DNA of 64,000 nucleotides from Bacteroidota bacterium (lineage in GTDB: Bacteria > Bacteroidota > Bacteroidia > Chitinophagales > Chitinophagaceae), in contig JAEWJK010000003.1 in NCBI GenBank assembly GCA_023386555.1, forward strand, positions 325,244 to 389,243, in the 5' to 3' direction. Numbering within the stretch: position 1 is the stretch's first letter; every line of letters starts with the position of its first letter. A model generated the notes under the pieces. The model was not told the origin of the DNA, made no database searches, and saw only the letters and a list, made by a program, of their open reading frames with translations. Below are positions 15,793 through 24,898 of this stretch, piece after piece. Both the position numbers and the translations under genes were made by a program.

Positions 15793-16167
15793 ATGTCTTA
15801 CGAGCTTACAGGAAGATTAGTGGCAAAATTTGATATCGTGCAACGTACTGAAACATTTAAAACAAGAGAATTTATTATAGAAAAATCTGAAGATATTAAT
15901 GGCAGAACCATTACCAACTATGTAAAGTTTCAGTGTGTGCAGGATAAAACTGCAATGCCTGATAGATTTAATATTGGTGATGAAGTGAAAGTGCTATTCA
16001 ATATTAAAGGAAGCAAATGGACGAAAGATGGCAAGGATAATTATATCACCAACCTTGATGCCTGGAGAATGGAAACAATAAAACTGGGTGGACAAATGAT
16101 TGATGATTCACCTAATTATGCTGCAGATGCACCTGCTGGTGATGTAGTGGATGATTTGCCTTTTTAA
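15793..16167 (+). CDS. DUF3127 protein, OB-fold-like with SSB-type tail
   Basis: A 124-residue protein of the DUF3127 family, common in Bacteroidota. Its beta-strand pattern (YELTGRLV, TREFIIE, FQCVQD, DEVKVLFNIKG, ITNLDAWRME) is compatible with an OB-fold. The C-terminus is a flexible linker ending DVVDDLPF, very close to the DDxPF tip by which single-stranded DNA-binding proteins recruit partners. A role in DNA or RNA metabolism is therefore plausible but inferred. Confidence 0.8.
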   Translation: MSYELTGRLVAKFDIVQRTETFKTREFIIEKSEDINGRTITNYVKFQCVQDKTAMPDRFNIGDEVKVLFNIKGSKWTKDGKDNYITNLDAWRMETIKLGGQMIDDSPNYAADAPAGDVVDDLPF

Positions 16168-16189
16168 AAGCTGCCAGATGATTTGCAGA

Positions 16190-16250
16190 TGAAGTGCTTG
16201 CGACGCAACTATGCTGCCATGAAAAGCAAACGCTGGTATTATAATATTTG
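16190..16250 (-). repeat. Dispersed intergenic element, degenerate subtype B
   Basis: Only the inner half of the core, TTGCGACGCAAC (16198-16209), is intact; the rest is changed to GAAGTGC. The far end ACGCTGGTATTATAATATT resembles the other copies. Confidence 0.6.
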
Positions 16251-16275
16251 TTTTTTAGGATAAAAACCTAACAAC

Positions 16276-17880
16276 ATGCAACAAAAAATCTCTCTCAAAG
16301 TCTTGCCTTCTGAGGCAGTTGATGAATCAATAATAAAAACTTACATCGCTAAGTCGGCAGGAAAGAAAATCGCTGATGTAACAGGCTTTCATATTCTCAA
16401 ACGATCAATTGATGCCAGAAGTAAACAGCCCTGGATCAATCTGACTGTACAGGCTTTTATTGATGAGCCTTTCACTATAAGAAATATTGAACAGGCCATA
16501 TTTAAAGATGTTTCAAAAGCATCTAAGAAAGTTATTATTGTTGGTGCAGGACCTGCGGGTTTGTTTGCAGCTTTGAAATGCATTGAAATAGGTATTCAGC
16601 CAATCATACTTGAAAGAGGAAAAGATGTAAGGGCAAGGAGAAGAGATCTTGCACAGTTAAACAAAGAAGGCATTGTAAATACAGAGAGTAATTATTGCTT
16701 CGGCGAAGGTGGTGCCGGAACTTACAGTGATGGAAAACTTTATACCCGAAGTAATAAAAGAGGCAGCATTGATAGAATATTGAACCTGTTTGTGCAGTTT
16801 GGTGCTGAAGAAAAAATACTATACGAAGCACATCCTCATATTGGCACAAACAAACTACCACATATCATTACTGCTATTCGAGAACAGACCATTGCCAGTG
16901 GAGGAGAATTTTTATTCGATAAAAAAGTAGTCGATCTGATCATTGATAATAACACTATTGCAGGAGTAAAAACGAGTGATGGAGACGTAATAAATGGTGA
17001 TGCAGTGATCGTAGCTACAGGTCACTCTGCAAGAGATATATTCCGATTGTTTCATCACAAGAATATTCTAATTGAATCAAAACCATTTGCTCTTGGTGTA
17101 AGGGTTGAACATCCGCAAAATCTTATTGATTCTATTCAATATCATTGTCCGCTACGAGGTGAATTCTTACCACCTGCTTCGTATAGTTTGGTGGAACAAG
17201 TGAACGATAAAGGTGTATTCAGTTTTTGCATGTGCCCAGGAGGAATTATTGCACCTGCTTCAACAGAAAATGATGGTCTTGTTGTAAATGGATGGAGCCC
17301 CAGCAAAAGAAATAATCCTTACGCAAATAGTGGAATGGTGGTGAGTGTTGAGTTTAAAGATGCTTTGAATTATTTTAAATCAAAAGGTAAAAGTCAAAAT
17401 TCAAAATTTGATGCTGATGATCCTTTGGTGTTAATGAATTTTCAAAACGAAATAGAGAAAGCAGCTTTTAATGAAGGAGGAGGAAAACAAGTTGCTCCTG
17501 TTCAACGGATGGTTGATTTCTGCAATAATAAAATTTCATCTTCATTACCGGACTGCAGTTATTTACCCGGAATAAATTCAGCTGATCTTAAAAATGTACT
17601 GCCACCTTTCATTCATAAGAATCTACAGGAAGCTTTTAAACAGTTCGGAAAAAAGATGAGAGGCTATTATACAAATGATGCATTAGTTGTAGCTACAGAA
17701 AGCAGAACCTCATCTCCTGTTCGTATTCCAAGAAATGAAACTACGTTAGAGCATCCACGGATTGAAGGACTATATCCTTGTGGTGAAGGTGCAGGTTATG
17801 CCGGAGGCATTGTTAGTGCAGCAATGGATGGTGAAAAAGTTGCAGCAGCTATCTATCAAAAATTATTCGCTGCTTCCTGA
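16276..17880 (+). CDS. FAD-dependent oxidoreductase (COG2509-like)
   Basis: A 534-residue flavoprotein. After an N-terminal domain of about 80 residues comes the dinucleotide-binding motif VGAGPAG (89-95), the family-typical CFGEGGAGTYSDGKLYTR segment and a C-terminal FAD motif PCGEGAGYAGGI. Proteins of this type are annotated as uncharacterised FAD-dependent dehydrogenases, so the substrate is unknown. The 3' end overlaps the convergent phospholipase-like gene by 18 bp. Confidence 0.88.
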   Translation: MQQKISLKVLPSEAVDESIIKTYIAKSAGKKIADVTGFHILKRSIDARSKQPWINLTVQAFIDEPFTIRNIEQAIFKDVSKASKKVIIVGAGPAGLFAALKCIEIGIQPIILERGKDVRARRRDLAQLNKEGIVNTESNYCFGEGGAGTYSDGKLYTRSNKRGSIDRILNLFVQFGAEEKILYEAHPHIGTNKLPHIITAIREQTIASGGEFLFDKKVVDLIIDNNTIAGVKTSDGDVINGDAVIVATGHSARDIFRLFHHKNILIESKPFALGVRVEHPQNLIDSIQYHCPLRGEFLPPASYSLVEQVNDKGVFSFCMCPGGIIAPASTENDGLVVNGWSPSKRNNPYANSGMVVSVEFKDALNYFKSKGKSQNSKFDADDPLVLMNFQNEIEKAAFNEGGGKQVAPVQRMVDFCNNKISSSLPDCSYLPGINSADLKNVLPPFIHKNLQEAFKQFGKKMRGYYTNDALVVATESRTSSPVRIPRNETTLEHPRIEGLYPCGEGAGYAGGIVSAAMDGEKVAAAIYQKLFAAS

Positions 17881-18858
17881 TCTTTTCCTGGCGATAAGCA
17901 AACTGTCACTGATTAGTTTGTTCTTCTTATAAGCACTCAATTCGTATCGTAATTCTTTCTTATCAGCTTTGGTAAAATCTTTTGTGATGTCTTCCATATC
18001 AGGTTTACCGGCATCAACCCACGACGTGTACCAAAAATCTGCAATCACATTTGCTGAAGCCAATAACTGCTGATTGATTGTTGGCTTTAATGCATCTGAA
18101 TAGGCTTTGGCAAAAGCAGTTGTATAACTTCTCGACTCTTTCCCTCTTCTCATTTGGATCCGATACTTTGTTGAGTCAGTAAAATTCTTTGACACTTCAA
18201 GTTCTTTTCTCAACATATCAGGCACAAGAGCATGGCTTTGTCTAACAACATTCCAGATCGTTTCTGCAGGGTTCTTCAGATACCGAACTTTTCTTTTTAC
18301 ATAAAAATTGTATGTATTCAATTCAAGTTCCGGTATCATACTTTCCCATAAGCTATGAAGACCTTTTTGATTCGTTAATTGACCATCGTAATTCAAAGTT
18401 GTATGTAATGGTACATGGGCATCACCAATATAATGACCGATATCTGCAGCATAAAAAAGAATGCTGTCTTTATTCTTATTCCTGAAAGCCTCTGTTAGTT
18501 TATCCTTCATATACATAACATGGTAAGGCACATAACCATACTTGATCAAACTGTCCTGGTTATACAATCTTGCCGCATCATTCCAACCATAAGGCATTTT
18601 CCAGGCTGCAGAATCGCCAAAGGCTTCCAGATCAATAAAATGTTTTGTAGCTTCTGTACTATCTGTATTTCTCCGGGTATCAGCTCTTGGTGCATTATAT
18701 ACAAGGTTCTCACGGTTCTCAAAAAAGAACTCCTGCAGATCACCTTTTAATTGATATATGGCTAATTGATTAACAGTTCTGTGTACCAAAAAGCCCCAGC
18801 TTGAACAAAAAATAATGATTACCGCAAATACACCAGACAACACTAAAGTTCTTTTCAT
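17863..18858 (-). CDS. Secreted zinc-dependent phospholipase C / S1-P1 nuclease-like protein
   Basis: A 331-residue exported protein with a signal peptide ending near SSWG. The mature N-terminus WGFLVHRTVNQ and the downstream histidines in EATKHFIDLE, ADIGHYIGDAHVPLH and GLHSLWE follow the trinuclear zinc pattern of the phospholipase C/P1 nuclease superfamily. Hydrolysis of phospholipids or nucleic acids outside the cytoplasm is therefore likely; which one cannot be decided here. Start at 18858 (MKRTLVL) is preferred over an ATG three codons upstream. Confidence 0.82.
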   Translation of the reverse strand: MKRTLVLSGVFAVIIIFCSSWGFLVHRTVNQLAIYQLKGDLQEFFFENRENLVYNAPRADTRRNTDSTEATKHFIDLEAFGDSAAWKMPYGWNDAARLYNQDSLIKYGYVPYHVMYMKDKLTEAFRNKNKDSILFYAADIGHYIGDAHVPLHTTLNYDGQLTNQKGLHSLWESMIPELELNTYNFYVKRKVRYLKNPAETIWNVVRQSHALVPDMLRKELEVSKNFTDSTKYRIQMRRGKESRSYTTAFAKAYSDALKPTINQQLLASANVIADFWYTSWVDAGKPDMEDITKDFTKADKKELRYELSAYKKNKLISDSLLIARKRSGSSE

Positions 18859-18963
18859 TTTACCCACCGTTTATATAAATGGTGAAATTAGGTGGAAACG
18901 CATTGCAGTTGTGTAATATTTTTGTTGAAGACTATACTAATGTTACAAAGGAGAAACTAAGTG

Positions 18964-18971
18964 TACATTTG
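18964..18971 (+). promoter_or_regulatory. Putative -7 box for the ABC exporter operon
   Basis: TACATTTG matches TAnnTTTG; the predicted start near 18978 gives a 15-nt leader. The -33 element is not evident. Confidence 0.4.
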
Positions 18972-18992
18972 AACTTATAATCAATACTTGCT

Positions 18993-19934
18993 ATGCACCC
19001 AATTTTAGAACTGCGAAATCTGAAGAAGCATTACGCTACCCAAAAAGCTGTGGATGACGTGAGCTTTAGCATTGCTCCCGGAAGCATCTTTGGTTTACTT
19101 GGACCAAACGGAGCCGGTAAAACCACTTTGCTTAGAATGATCACCGGAATCTTTTATCCTGATAGTGGCGATATTCTTTTTAATGGAAGGAAGTTCGATG
19201 CAATGAAGGACATACAGGAAATCGGATATATGCCTGAAGAAAGAGGCTTATATAAGAAGATGAAAATCGGTGAGCAGGCAGTATATCTGGCACAATTGAA
19301 AGGATTGAGTAAAAGCGAAGCGATTGAAAAAATAAAATACTGGTTCACCAGGTTAGAAATGCAGAGCTGGTGGAACAAAAAAGTAGAAGATCTGAGTAAA
19401 GGGATGAGCCAGAAACTTCAATTTGTTACGACAGTGTTGCATGAACCAAAACTCATCATTTTAGATGAACCTTTCAGTGGACTTGATCCGTTAAATGCAA
19501 ATCTTATTAAAGACGAGATATATCGGTTAGCAAAGAATGGTAGTACCATAATCTTCAGTACTCATAGAATGGAACAGGTTGAAGAAATCTGTGATCATAT
19601 TGTACTTGTTAACCTGGGTAAAAAAGTATTAGATGGAACAGTGAATGACATCAAACAAACTTACAAGCAGAATTTATTCAGCATTAAGTTCGATAATGAG
19701 GTATTACCTGAACATCTTGCCACTTATTTATTCGAAGTAAAGAAGGCAGGAAAAAGTGAATTAACCATTCAGAAGCATGCAGAGTACAACAACAATGAAA
19801 TACTACAATACTTTTTATCGAAAGGCTTGCAGATAAATGCATTTAATGAAATACTTCCAAGCCTCAACGAAATTTTCATCAGGCTGGTAGAAGGTACAAA
19901 TGCCACTGCAAGAGCATTTCAACCGGTATCATAA
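18993..19934 (+). CDS. ABC transporter ATP-binding protein
   Basis: The ATPase subunit of an ABC-2 type exporter, similar to NatA. Walker A is GPNGAGKTT (37-45), the signature is LSKGM (134-138) and Walker B is LIILDEP (154-160), followed by the H-loop STHRM. A C-terminal extension of about 80 residues matches the DUF4162-like tail of such proteins. It is followed after 24 bp by its permease gene. Substrate unknown. Confidence 0.92.
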   Translation: MHPILELRNLKKHYATQKAVDDVSFSIAPGSIFGLLGPNGAGKTTLLRMITGIFYPDSGDILFNGRKFDAMKDIQEIGYMPEERGLYKKMKIGEQAVYLAQLKGLSKSEAIEKIKYWFTRLEMQSWWNKKVEDLSKGMSQKLQFVTTVLHEPKLIILDEPFSGLDPLNANLIKDEIYRLAKNGSTIIFSTHRMEQVEEICDHIVLVNLGKKVLDGTVNDIKQTYKQNLFSIKFDNEVLPEHLATYLFEVKKAGKSELTIQKHAEYNNNEILQYFLSKGLQINAFNEILPSLNEIFIRLVEGTNATARAFQPVS

Positions 19935-19958
19935 TTCAACACTCCCAAAACTTATTAT

Positions 19959-21275
19959 ATGAACAAAACCTGGATCATAATAAAAAGAGAATATCTGAGT
20001 AGGGTAAAAAAGAAAACATTTATACTTTCCACTATCCTCACCCCATTATTGTTTGTTGTATTGATTGGTGGCATCACTTACATATCAGTAGAAGAAGTTG
20101 ACCAGGAGAAGATCGCTGTAATAGATAATGCAGGATTTTTTAAAGGCAACCTCGAAAATACAAAAGCATTGACATTTGAATTTCCTTCTGGTGTAGATAC
20201 AGCAAACTATGATGAAAAAGGTTATAGTGCAGTATTATTTCCACCAAACGATTCTTCCAAAAATTATCAACTGTATTCCAAAAAACAATTTGGGCTCATC
20301 GCTTCTTCACAAATAGAAAACCAGATCAACAAAGCAGTTGAAAACAACTTGTTGAAAGACCGTTTTAATATTGATACAAAAACAATTGACTCAATACGTA
20401 ACCAGGCCGGCGAAGCAGAAGTAAAAAACTTTTATGGCAATAGAGAAGCAGTACAGGAAGGAAACAGCAAATTGGCTTATGCTATTGGGTATGGTGCAGG
20501 GTTTCTGATATACATTACTTTGTTTATTTACGGCACAATGGTTATGCGTGGAGTGATGGAAGAAAAAACCAATCGTATTGCTGAAGTGATGGTATCATCA
20601 GTAAAACCATTTCAGTTAATGCTAGGTAAGATCATTGGTATTGGTGCTGTAGGATTAACACAGTTCATCATGTGGATCATATTGATCATCGGAATTTCAA
20701 CTGCAGCATCAGCATTTCTTGCACCCGAAACTTTACAGCAAGCAAGTGAAGCATCTCAGCAAATGAATGGACAAGCAGGCATGGCTGCAAGAGCAACTTC
20801 AGGGTTTGAAGGTTTTTCAGAAACAATGGGCCAGGCAAACTGGTTTGTAATTGTAGGATGCTTCTTATTCTATTTTATATTTGGCTACTTGTTCTATGCG
20901 TCATTATTTGCTGCAGTAGGTAGTGCAGTAAACGAAGACCCGCAAGATGCACAAAGTTTATTGTTGCCGATCATAATGCCCATCATCATTGCCATAATGC
21001 TTATGATGAAAGCAGTTACCAGTCCTGCAAGTTCTATGGCAACATGGGCTAGTATCATTCCTTTCTTTTCACCAATAGTTATGATGGCAAGAATTCCTTT
21101 TGGTGTGCCAGATACAGTTCCTTACTGGCAATTATTGCTAAGTATGGCTTCATTGGTTGCCGGTTTTCTTTTTACCACCTGGCTCAGTTCAAAAATTTAC
21201 AGAACAGGTATTTTAATGTATGGTAAAAAACCTAGCTGGAAAGAAATGTGGAAATGGGCTATAAGAAAAGCTTAA
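19959..21275 (+). CDS. ABC-2 type permease
   Basis: The membrane partner of the preceding ATPase, NatB-like. One N-terminal helix is followed by a large extracytoplasmic domain (about 45-170), then five to six helices in the C-terminal half with the family motif GVMEEKTNRIAEVMVSSVKP. The 438-residue length is typical. An intrinsic terminator lies directly after the stop, ending the two-gene operon. Confidence 0.9.
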   Translation: MNKTWIIIKREYLSRVKKKTFILSTILTPLLFVVLIGGITYISVEEVDQEKIAVIDNAGFFKGNLENTKALTFEFPSGVDTANYDEKGYSAVLFPPNDSSKNYQLYSKKQFGLIASSQIENQINKAVENNLLKDRFNIDTKTIDSIRNQAGEAEVKNFYGNREAVQEGNSKLAYAIGYGAGFLIYITLFIYGTMVMRGVMEEKTNRIAEVMVSSVKPFQLMLGKIIGIGAVGLTQFIMWIILIIGISTAASAFLAPETLQQASEASQQMNGQAGMAARATSGFEGFSETMGQANWFVIVGCFLFYFIFGYLFYASLFAAVGSAVNEDPQDAQSLLLPIIMPIIIAIMLMMKAVTSPASSMATWASIIPFFSPIVMMARIPFGVPDTVPYWQLLLSMASLVAGFLFTTWLSSKIYRTGILMYGKKPSWKEMWKWAIRKA

Positions 21276-21280
21276 AGAAA

Positions 21281-21312
21281 ATCCCGGACAAATTAGTTCG
21301 GGATTTTTTTTG
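21281..21312 (+). terminator. Terminator of the ABC exporter operon
   Basis: A 10-bp stem with one G-T pair, AATCCCGGAC with GTTCGGGATT (21281-21290/21297-21306), and an 8-T tract that is also the start of a dispersed element. Confidence 0.88.
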
Positions 21313-21360
21313 ACCATCATTCTGTTCTTTGTGCAACTTCGTTGTGTCACTCACTTTTAC
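21305..21360 (+). repeat. Dispersed intergenic element, subtype A
   Basis: The T-tract and TTGACCATCA lead to the core at 21341-21360, which has one mismatch (CACTTTTAC). It lies just upstream of the SRPBCC gene. Confidence 0.8.
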
Positions 21361-21400
21361 GTTCTTATCTTTAATGAACAACAAACAAGCTAATTACAAA

Positions 21401-21826
21401 ATGAATTCTCAATCAATTATCATAGAACAAACTTATAACGCTCCTATAGATAAAGTATGGAAAGCCATTACTGACAAAGACCAGATGAAAGATTGGTATT
21501 TTATGTTAGATGAATTCAAACCGGAAATTGGTTTCGAATTTAGATTTTATGGTGAAGGACATAAAGGAGAAAAGTATTTGCATCTATGTAAGATCACGGA
21601 AGTAATACAACAAAAAAAATTACAATACAGCTGGAGTTACCAGGGACATCAAGGTTACTCGGAAGTAACTTTTGAATTATTTGCTGAAGGTAAAGCAACA
21701 AGACTTCGACTTACGCATGATGGTGTGGAATCATTCCCAGATCAACCTGACTTTGCAAGAGAAAGTTTCCAACAAGGGTGGACTTATATTACCGGAACAT
21801 CGTTGAAAAATTTCTTAGAGAAATAG
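21401..21826 (+). CDS. SRPBCC/AHSA1 domain protein
   Basis: A 141-residue single-domain protein of the START-like SRPBCC superfamily (AHSA1 branch), which binds hydrophobic ligands or interacts with Hsp90-like partners. The N-terminal strand IIIEQTYNAPIDKVWKAITD is diagnostic. Three starts are possible: a TTG inside the repeat element, ATG at 21374 and ATG at 21401. I chose 21401 because the TATCTTTA just before 21374 could be a -7 box and the domain begins here. The exact role is unknown. Confidence 0.8.
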   Translation: MNSQSIIIEQTYNAPIDKVWKAITDKDQMKDWYFMLDEFKPEIGFEFRFYGEGHKGEKYLHLCKITEVIQQKKLQYSWSYQGHQGYSEVTFELFAEGKATRLRLTHDGVESFPDQPDFARESFQQGWTYITGTSLKNFLEK

Positions 21827-21862
21827 TTCATTGCTGAACTGTTGATAGAATTCCAGAATGAT

Positions 21863-21974
21863 GAAGTGCGTACCTCAGAATATTATTATTTAAATAGGTT
21901 TCGGTGAATCTCCTTCGTCGATTTGACACAACAGATGATTGGCTAAGTTTCAAGAGCTGGTTAAATACAAAATA
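21863..21974 (-). repeat. Dispersed intergenic element, long form
   Basis: The core is interrupted. Its AAGTG half begins at 21864 and its TGACACAAC half ends at 21932, with about 53 bp inserted between. The 70-bp segment 21863-21932 aligns without gaps to 33316-33385. The far end AGAGCTGGTTAAATACAAAATAAAA runs into a terminator. Confidence 0.8.
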
Positions 21975-22003
21975 AAATGCCGACTCAATAAGCCGGCATT
22001 TTG
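21975..22003. terminator. Shared terminator of SRPBCC and the downstream convergent gene
   Basis: An 8-bp stem (21975-21982 with 21994-22001). On the minus strand it is followed by TTTTATTTT, which is also the end of the long-form element; on the plus strand the T-run is short. Confidence 0.7.
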
Positions 22004-22021
22004 CAAAGGATAGAAATATTT

Positions 22022-22417
22022 TTAGAGATATAGATCATATTTATCCCACCATGAACGATGACTGTTGCTTTCAAGGGTTTCAGCAACCATCTCAATAGTT
22101 ACCTTTATTGTATTTTCTGGCTTTATCACCACTTCTTTTTTATCAGCATTCTTATAATCTTCCTTCGTTAACTTAAGTGTATAAGTTCCTTGCGGTAAAG
22201 TTGCTATTTTAAAGTGTCCTTGTGCATTCGTAGTAACTGTTTCAACTTTATTAGCTCCATTAACTGCAACAATGGTAACATCTGCCAAAGGCTTTTTGGT
22301 ATTAGCATCTACAACAGTTCCGGTAACGCATGCACTGTTTGTTGAATTACTTCCTGCAGAAGCAAAACCTAATTGAGCTACGAAAAGAAGTAGTACGGCA
22401 ACAAGGATTTTTTTCAT
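22022..22417 (-). CDS. Carboxypeptidase-regulatory-like domain protein, secreted
   Basis: A 131-residue exported protein. A signal peptide (1-20, ending GFASA) precedes a single beta-sandwich domain of the carboxypeptidase D regulatory type (about 29-112), with the characteristic GTVVDANTKKPLADVTI start and NAQGHFKIATLPQGTYTL. Such domains usually occur at the N-terminus of TonB-dependent receptors; here it stands alone. The C-terminal tail ends WWDKYDLYL. Function unknown. Confidence 0.78.
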   Translation of the reverse strand: MKKILVAVLLLFVAQLGFASAGSNSTNSACVTGTVVDANTKKPLADVTIVAVNGANKVETVTTNAQGHFKIATLPQGTYTLKLTKEDYKNADKKEVVIKPENTIKVTIEMVAETLESNSHRSWWDKYDLYL

Positions 22418-22479
22418 GGCAGTGTGATTTGAGGACTAAATGTAGAACTTTTTTTCGTGTACGAAACTTTCCGTTCACA

Positions 22480-23448
22480 TTAATTAACCTTAAGATTCCC
22501 ACATTCTAAAGGATGCTGCATGGTTCGTGTAAATTTCTGCCAGATTTCAGCAACAATTTCTGCTGCAGGCTTAATTTCTGTGATCAAAGCACTCACCTGG
22601 CCAATCTCTAACTCACCTTCATCCATATCTCCTTCAAGCATTCCTTTCTTTGCTCTGCCTCTTCCAAGTAATGCATTTAATTCATCTGCTGAAGCACCAT
22701 TATCTTCCAGTGCTTTTACGTCTTCGAAAAATTTGTTCTTTAGTAATCTTACAGGAACTACTTTTTTCATGCTCAACATTGTATCACCTTCTTGTGCTTT
22801 TATAATGGCTTCTTTAAAAGACGGATGATTCGAAGCTTCAGGAGTGCAAACAAACCTGCTTCCTATTTGTACAGCTTCAGCACCCAATACCATCGCTGCA
22901 AACATTTGTCTTCCTGTAGCAATACCACCTGCAGCAATAACAGGAATCTTAACCGCTTCTCTTACAGCAGGAATCAAAACAAAAGTTGTTGTTTCTTCTC
23001 TCCCATTATGGCCACCTGCTTCAAAACCTTCTGCAACTACAGCATCACAACCTGCATCTTCAGACTTTTTTGCAAATTTGCTACTACTTACTACATGCAC
23101 AACTGTAATTCCATGTTCTTTCAGTTTTGATGTCCATGTTTTTGGATTACCTGCACTTGTAAAAACAATAGGCACTTTTTCTTCAATAATTATTTGAATA
23201 TGTTTATCAATATCGGGATACAACAAAGGAACATTTACTGCAAAAGGTTTTGAAGTGGCTTCCTTACATTTTTGAATATGTTCTCTTAAAACATCCGGAT
23301 ACATACTTCCGCTACCGATTATTCCCAATCCTCCTGCATTGGAAACTGCAGAAGCCAATCTCCAGCCTGAAGTCCACACCATTCCAGCCTGTATAATAGG
23401 ATATTGAATATTGAATAATTGTGTGACACGGTTTGAAAACACTTTCAT
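22480..23448 (-). CDS. Nitronate monooxygenase family protein
   Basis: An FMN-dependent TIM-barrel enzyme of the 2-nitropropane dioxygenase family, which oxidises alkyl nitronates; relatives include enoyl-ACP reductases such as FabK. The 322-residue protein shows YPIIQAGMVWTSG at the N-terminus, the conserved EGFEAGGHNGR with its likely catalytic His, PVIAAGGIATGRQM and GAEAVQIGSRFV for flavin phosphate binding. The start at 23448 (MKVFSNRVTQLF) was chosen because the longer frame upstream lacks any domain similarity. Confidence 0.87.
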   Translation of the reverse strand: MKVFSNRVTQLFNIQYPIIQAGMVWTSGWRLASAVSNAGGLGIIGSGSMYPDVLREHIQKCKEATSKPFAVNVPLLYPDIDKHIQIIIEEKVPIVFTSAGNPKTWTSKLKEHGITVVHVVSSSKFAKKSEDAGCDAVVAEGFEAGGHNGREETTTFVLIPAVREAVKIPVIAAGGIATGRQMFAAMVLGAEAVQIGSRFVCTPEASNHPSFKEAIIKAQEGDTMLSMKKVVPVRLLKNKFFEDVKALEDNGASADELNALLGRGRAKKGMLEGDMDEGELEIGQVSALITEIKPAAEIVAEIWQKFTRTMQHPLECGNLKVN

Positions 23449-23551
23449 AGCGATTAATTTGAATAAACTGGAAAAAACTATCCGCAATATTACAGATGTA
23501 ATGAAACTCTCTGCAGAAAATCTATTATGTTCGAATATCAAAGCCACGAAT

Positions 23552-23953
23552 ATGATCAAGCTTGAACACATCGGGATAGCAGTAAAGAACCTGGAAAGTT
23601 CAATACCTGTTTTTGAAAAATTACTGAATACATCTTGTTATAAAACTGAAAAAGTAGATTCAGAAAATGTAAATACAGCCTTCTTTAAAAAAGGTGAATC
23701 AAAGATCGAACTTCTTGAATGTACAACTGAAGATGGTGTAATTGCAAAATACATTGATAAAAAAAATGAAGGCATTCATCATCTTGCTTTTGAAGTAGCC
23801 GATATTGAAGCTGAGATGAAACGTTTGCAGGATGAGGGTTTTGTTTTGCTAAATCCATTCCCAAAAAAAGGAGCAGACAATAAACTCATTTGCTTTCTTC
23901 ACCCGAAATCTACTAATGGTGTGTTAATTGAAATTTGCCAGGAGATAAAATAA
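23552..23953 (+). CDS. mce: Methylmalonyl-CoA epimerase
   Basis: Interconverts (R)- and (S)-methylmalonyl-CoA in the propionate/succinate route. The 133-residue VOC-fold protein starts MIKLEHIGIAVKNL, with the first metal His in EHIGIAV, a second in GIHHLAFEV and glutamates in KIELLE and GVLIEICQ; two beta-alpha-beta-beta-beta modules are visible. The ATG at 23552 matches the family start; an upstream extension overlaps the divergent gene. No mutase gene is near. Confidence 0.88.
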   Translation: MIKLEHIGIAVKNLESSIPVFEKLLNTSCYKTEKVDSENVNTAFFKKGESKIELLECTTEDGVIAKYIDKKNEGIHHLAFEVADIEAEMKRLQDEGFVLLNPFPKKGADNKLICFLHPKSTNGVLIEICQEIK

Positions 23954-24018
23954 TTTCCACCATAGAAGCTAAATCTCATAGGTAATTTTCTTATCGCCTG
24001 CTGCTCAATGTTCTGAAC

Positions 24019-24075
24019 GTACAAGTGAGTGACACAACAAAATTTCAATAGCAGCACATTTGCCGGCAACATAAT
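24019..24075 (-). repeat. Dispersed intergenic element, subtype A
   Basis: Exact core at 24019-24038, preceded by GTTCTGAAC and followed by a spacer and TTTGCCGGCAACATAATTTT. Confidence 0.82.
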
Positions 24076-24177
24076 TTTTGCTAACATTTTTTTTTCAAAG
24101 CTCTGTTAACTCTTCGTCTAATTATAATATCAGCATCGTTTTAGCGTCTATAGTGGAAACAAAAAGGAGATAAACAG

Positions 24178-24822
24178 ATGAAGAAAGTATTGGTTTTAAT
24201 GATGCCTTTATTTCTTTTATTAGTTGCATGCAGCAGCACCAATGTTACAAACAGTTGGAAAAACAAAGACATTGAACAAAGCACCGTACAAAAAGTGATG
24301 GTTATTGCTATGTTACCTGAAAAACAAAGAGCTTTAAGACAGGAAATGGAATACCAGATGGTGGAAGATCTTTCTAAAAAAGGTTTTATTGCTGTAAGTG
24401 CATTACAGGAATATGGCCCGAAAGCTTTTGAAGGATTAACGGAAAAACAAGTGATGGATCAGCTGGATAAAAGTAAGATCGATGGTGTGATCACAATCGG
24501 ATTGCAAGACACTGAAACAAGTGAAAATTATGTTCCTGGTAGTGTTAGGTATGAACCATATGCAGTTCGCTACAACAGGTTTTATCGCACTTATCAAACT
24601 TTTTACACAAGACAGTACACACCTGGTTACACTGACAGGCAGACAAATTATTTCTTTGAGACAAACCTGTACGATGTAAACAGCAATAAATTATTGTACT
24701 CAGCTCAATCAAAATCTTTTGATCCATCATCTGCCGAACAAATAGCAAATGAAGTTTCTAAGGCAGTTGTAAAAGATATGCAGAAGAATAATATTTTAGC
24801 ATTGACTGTAGCTAAGCATTAA
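24178..24822 (+). CDS. Lipoprotein, DUF4136-like
   Basis: A 214-residue lipoprotein with a clear signal and lipobox (LLVACSS, Cys 18). The body has the pattern of small envelope proteins similar to DUF4136: TNSWKNKD, a strand VQKVMVIAM, and an Arg/Tyr-rich middle (about 125-160) with many aromatic residues. The last part (VSKAVVKDMQKNNIL) is a helix. No enzymatic motif is seen. It is monocistronic, with a shared terminator before rnc. Confidence 0.72.
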   Translation: MKKVLVLMMPLFLLLVACSSTNVTNSWKNKDIEQSTVQKVMVIAMLPEKQRALRQEMEYQMVEDLSKKGFIAVSALQEYGPKAFEGLTEKQVMDQLDKSKIDGVITIGLQDTETSENYVPGSVRYEPYAVRYNRFYRTYQTFYTRQYTPGYTDRQTNYFFETNLYDVNSNKLLYSAQSKSFDPSSAEQIANEVSKAVVKDMQKNNILALTVAKH

Positions 24823-24850
24823 TTTTCGTAGCATAGAAGTCCCATGAACA

Positions 24851-24884
24851 AAAAAGTCCTGCAAGAATTTGCAGGACTTTTTTT
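24851..24884. terminator. Bidirectional terminator between lipoprotein and rnc
   Basis: A perfect 12-bp stem (24853-24864 with 24869-24880), loop GAAT, with T-runs on both strands. Confidence 0.9.
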
Positions 24885-24898
24885 ATTCAATGTTTAAT

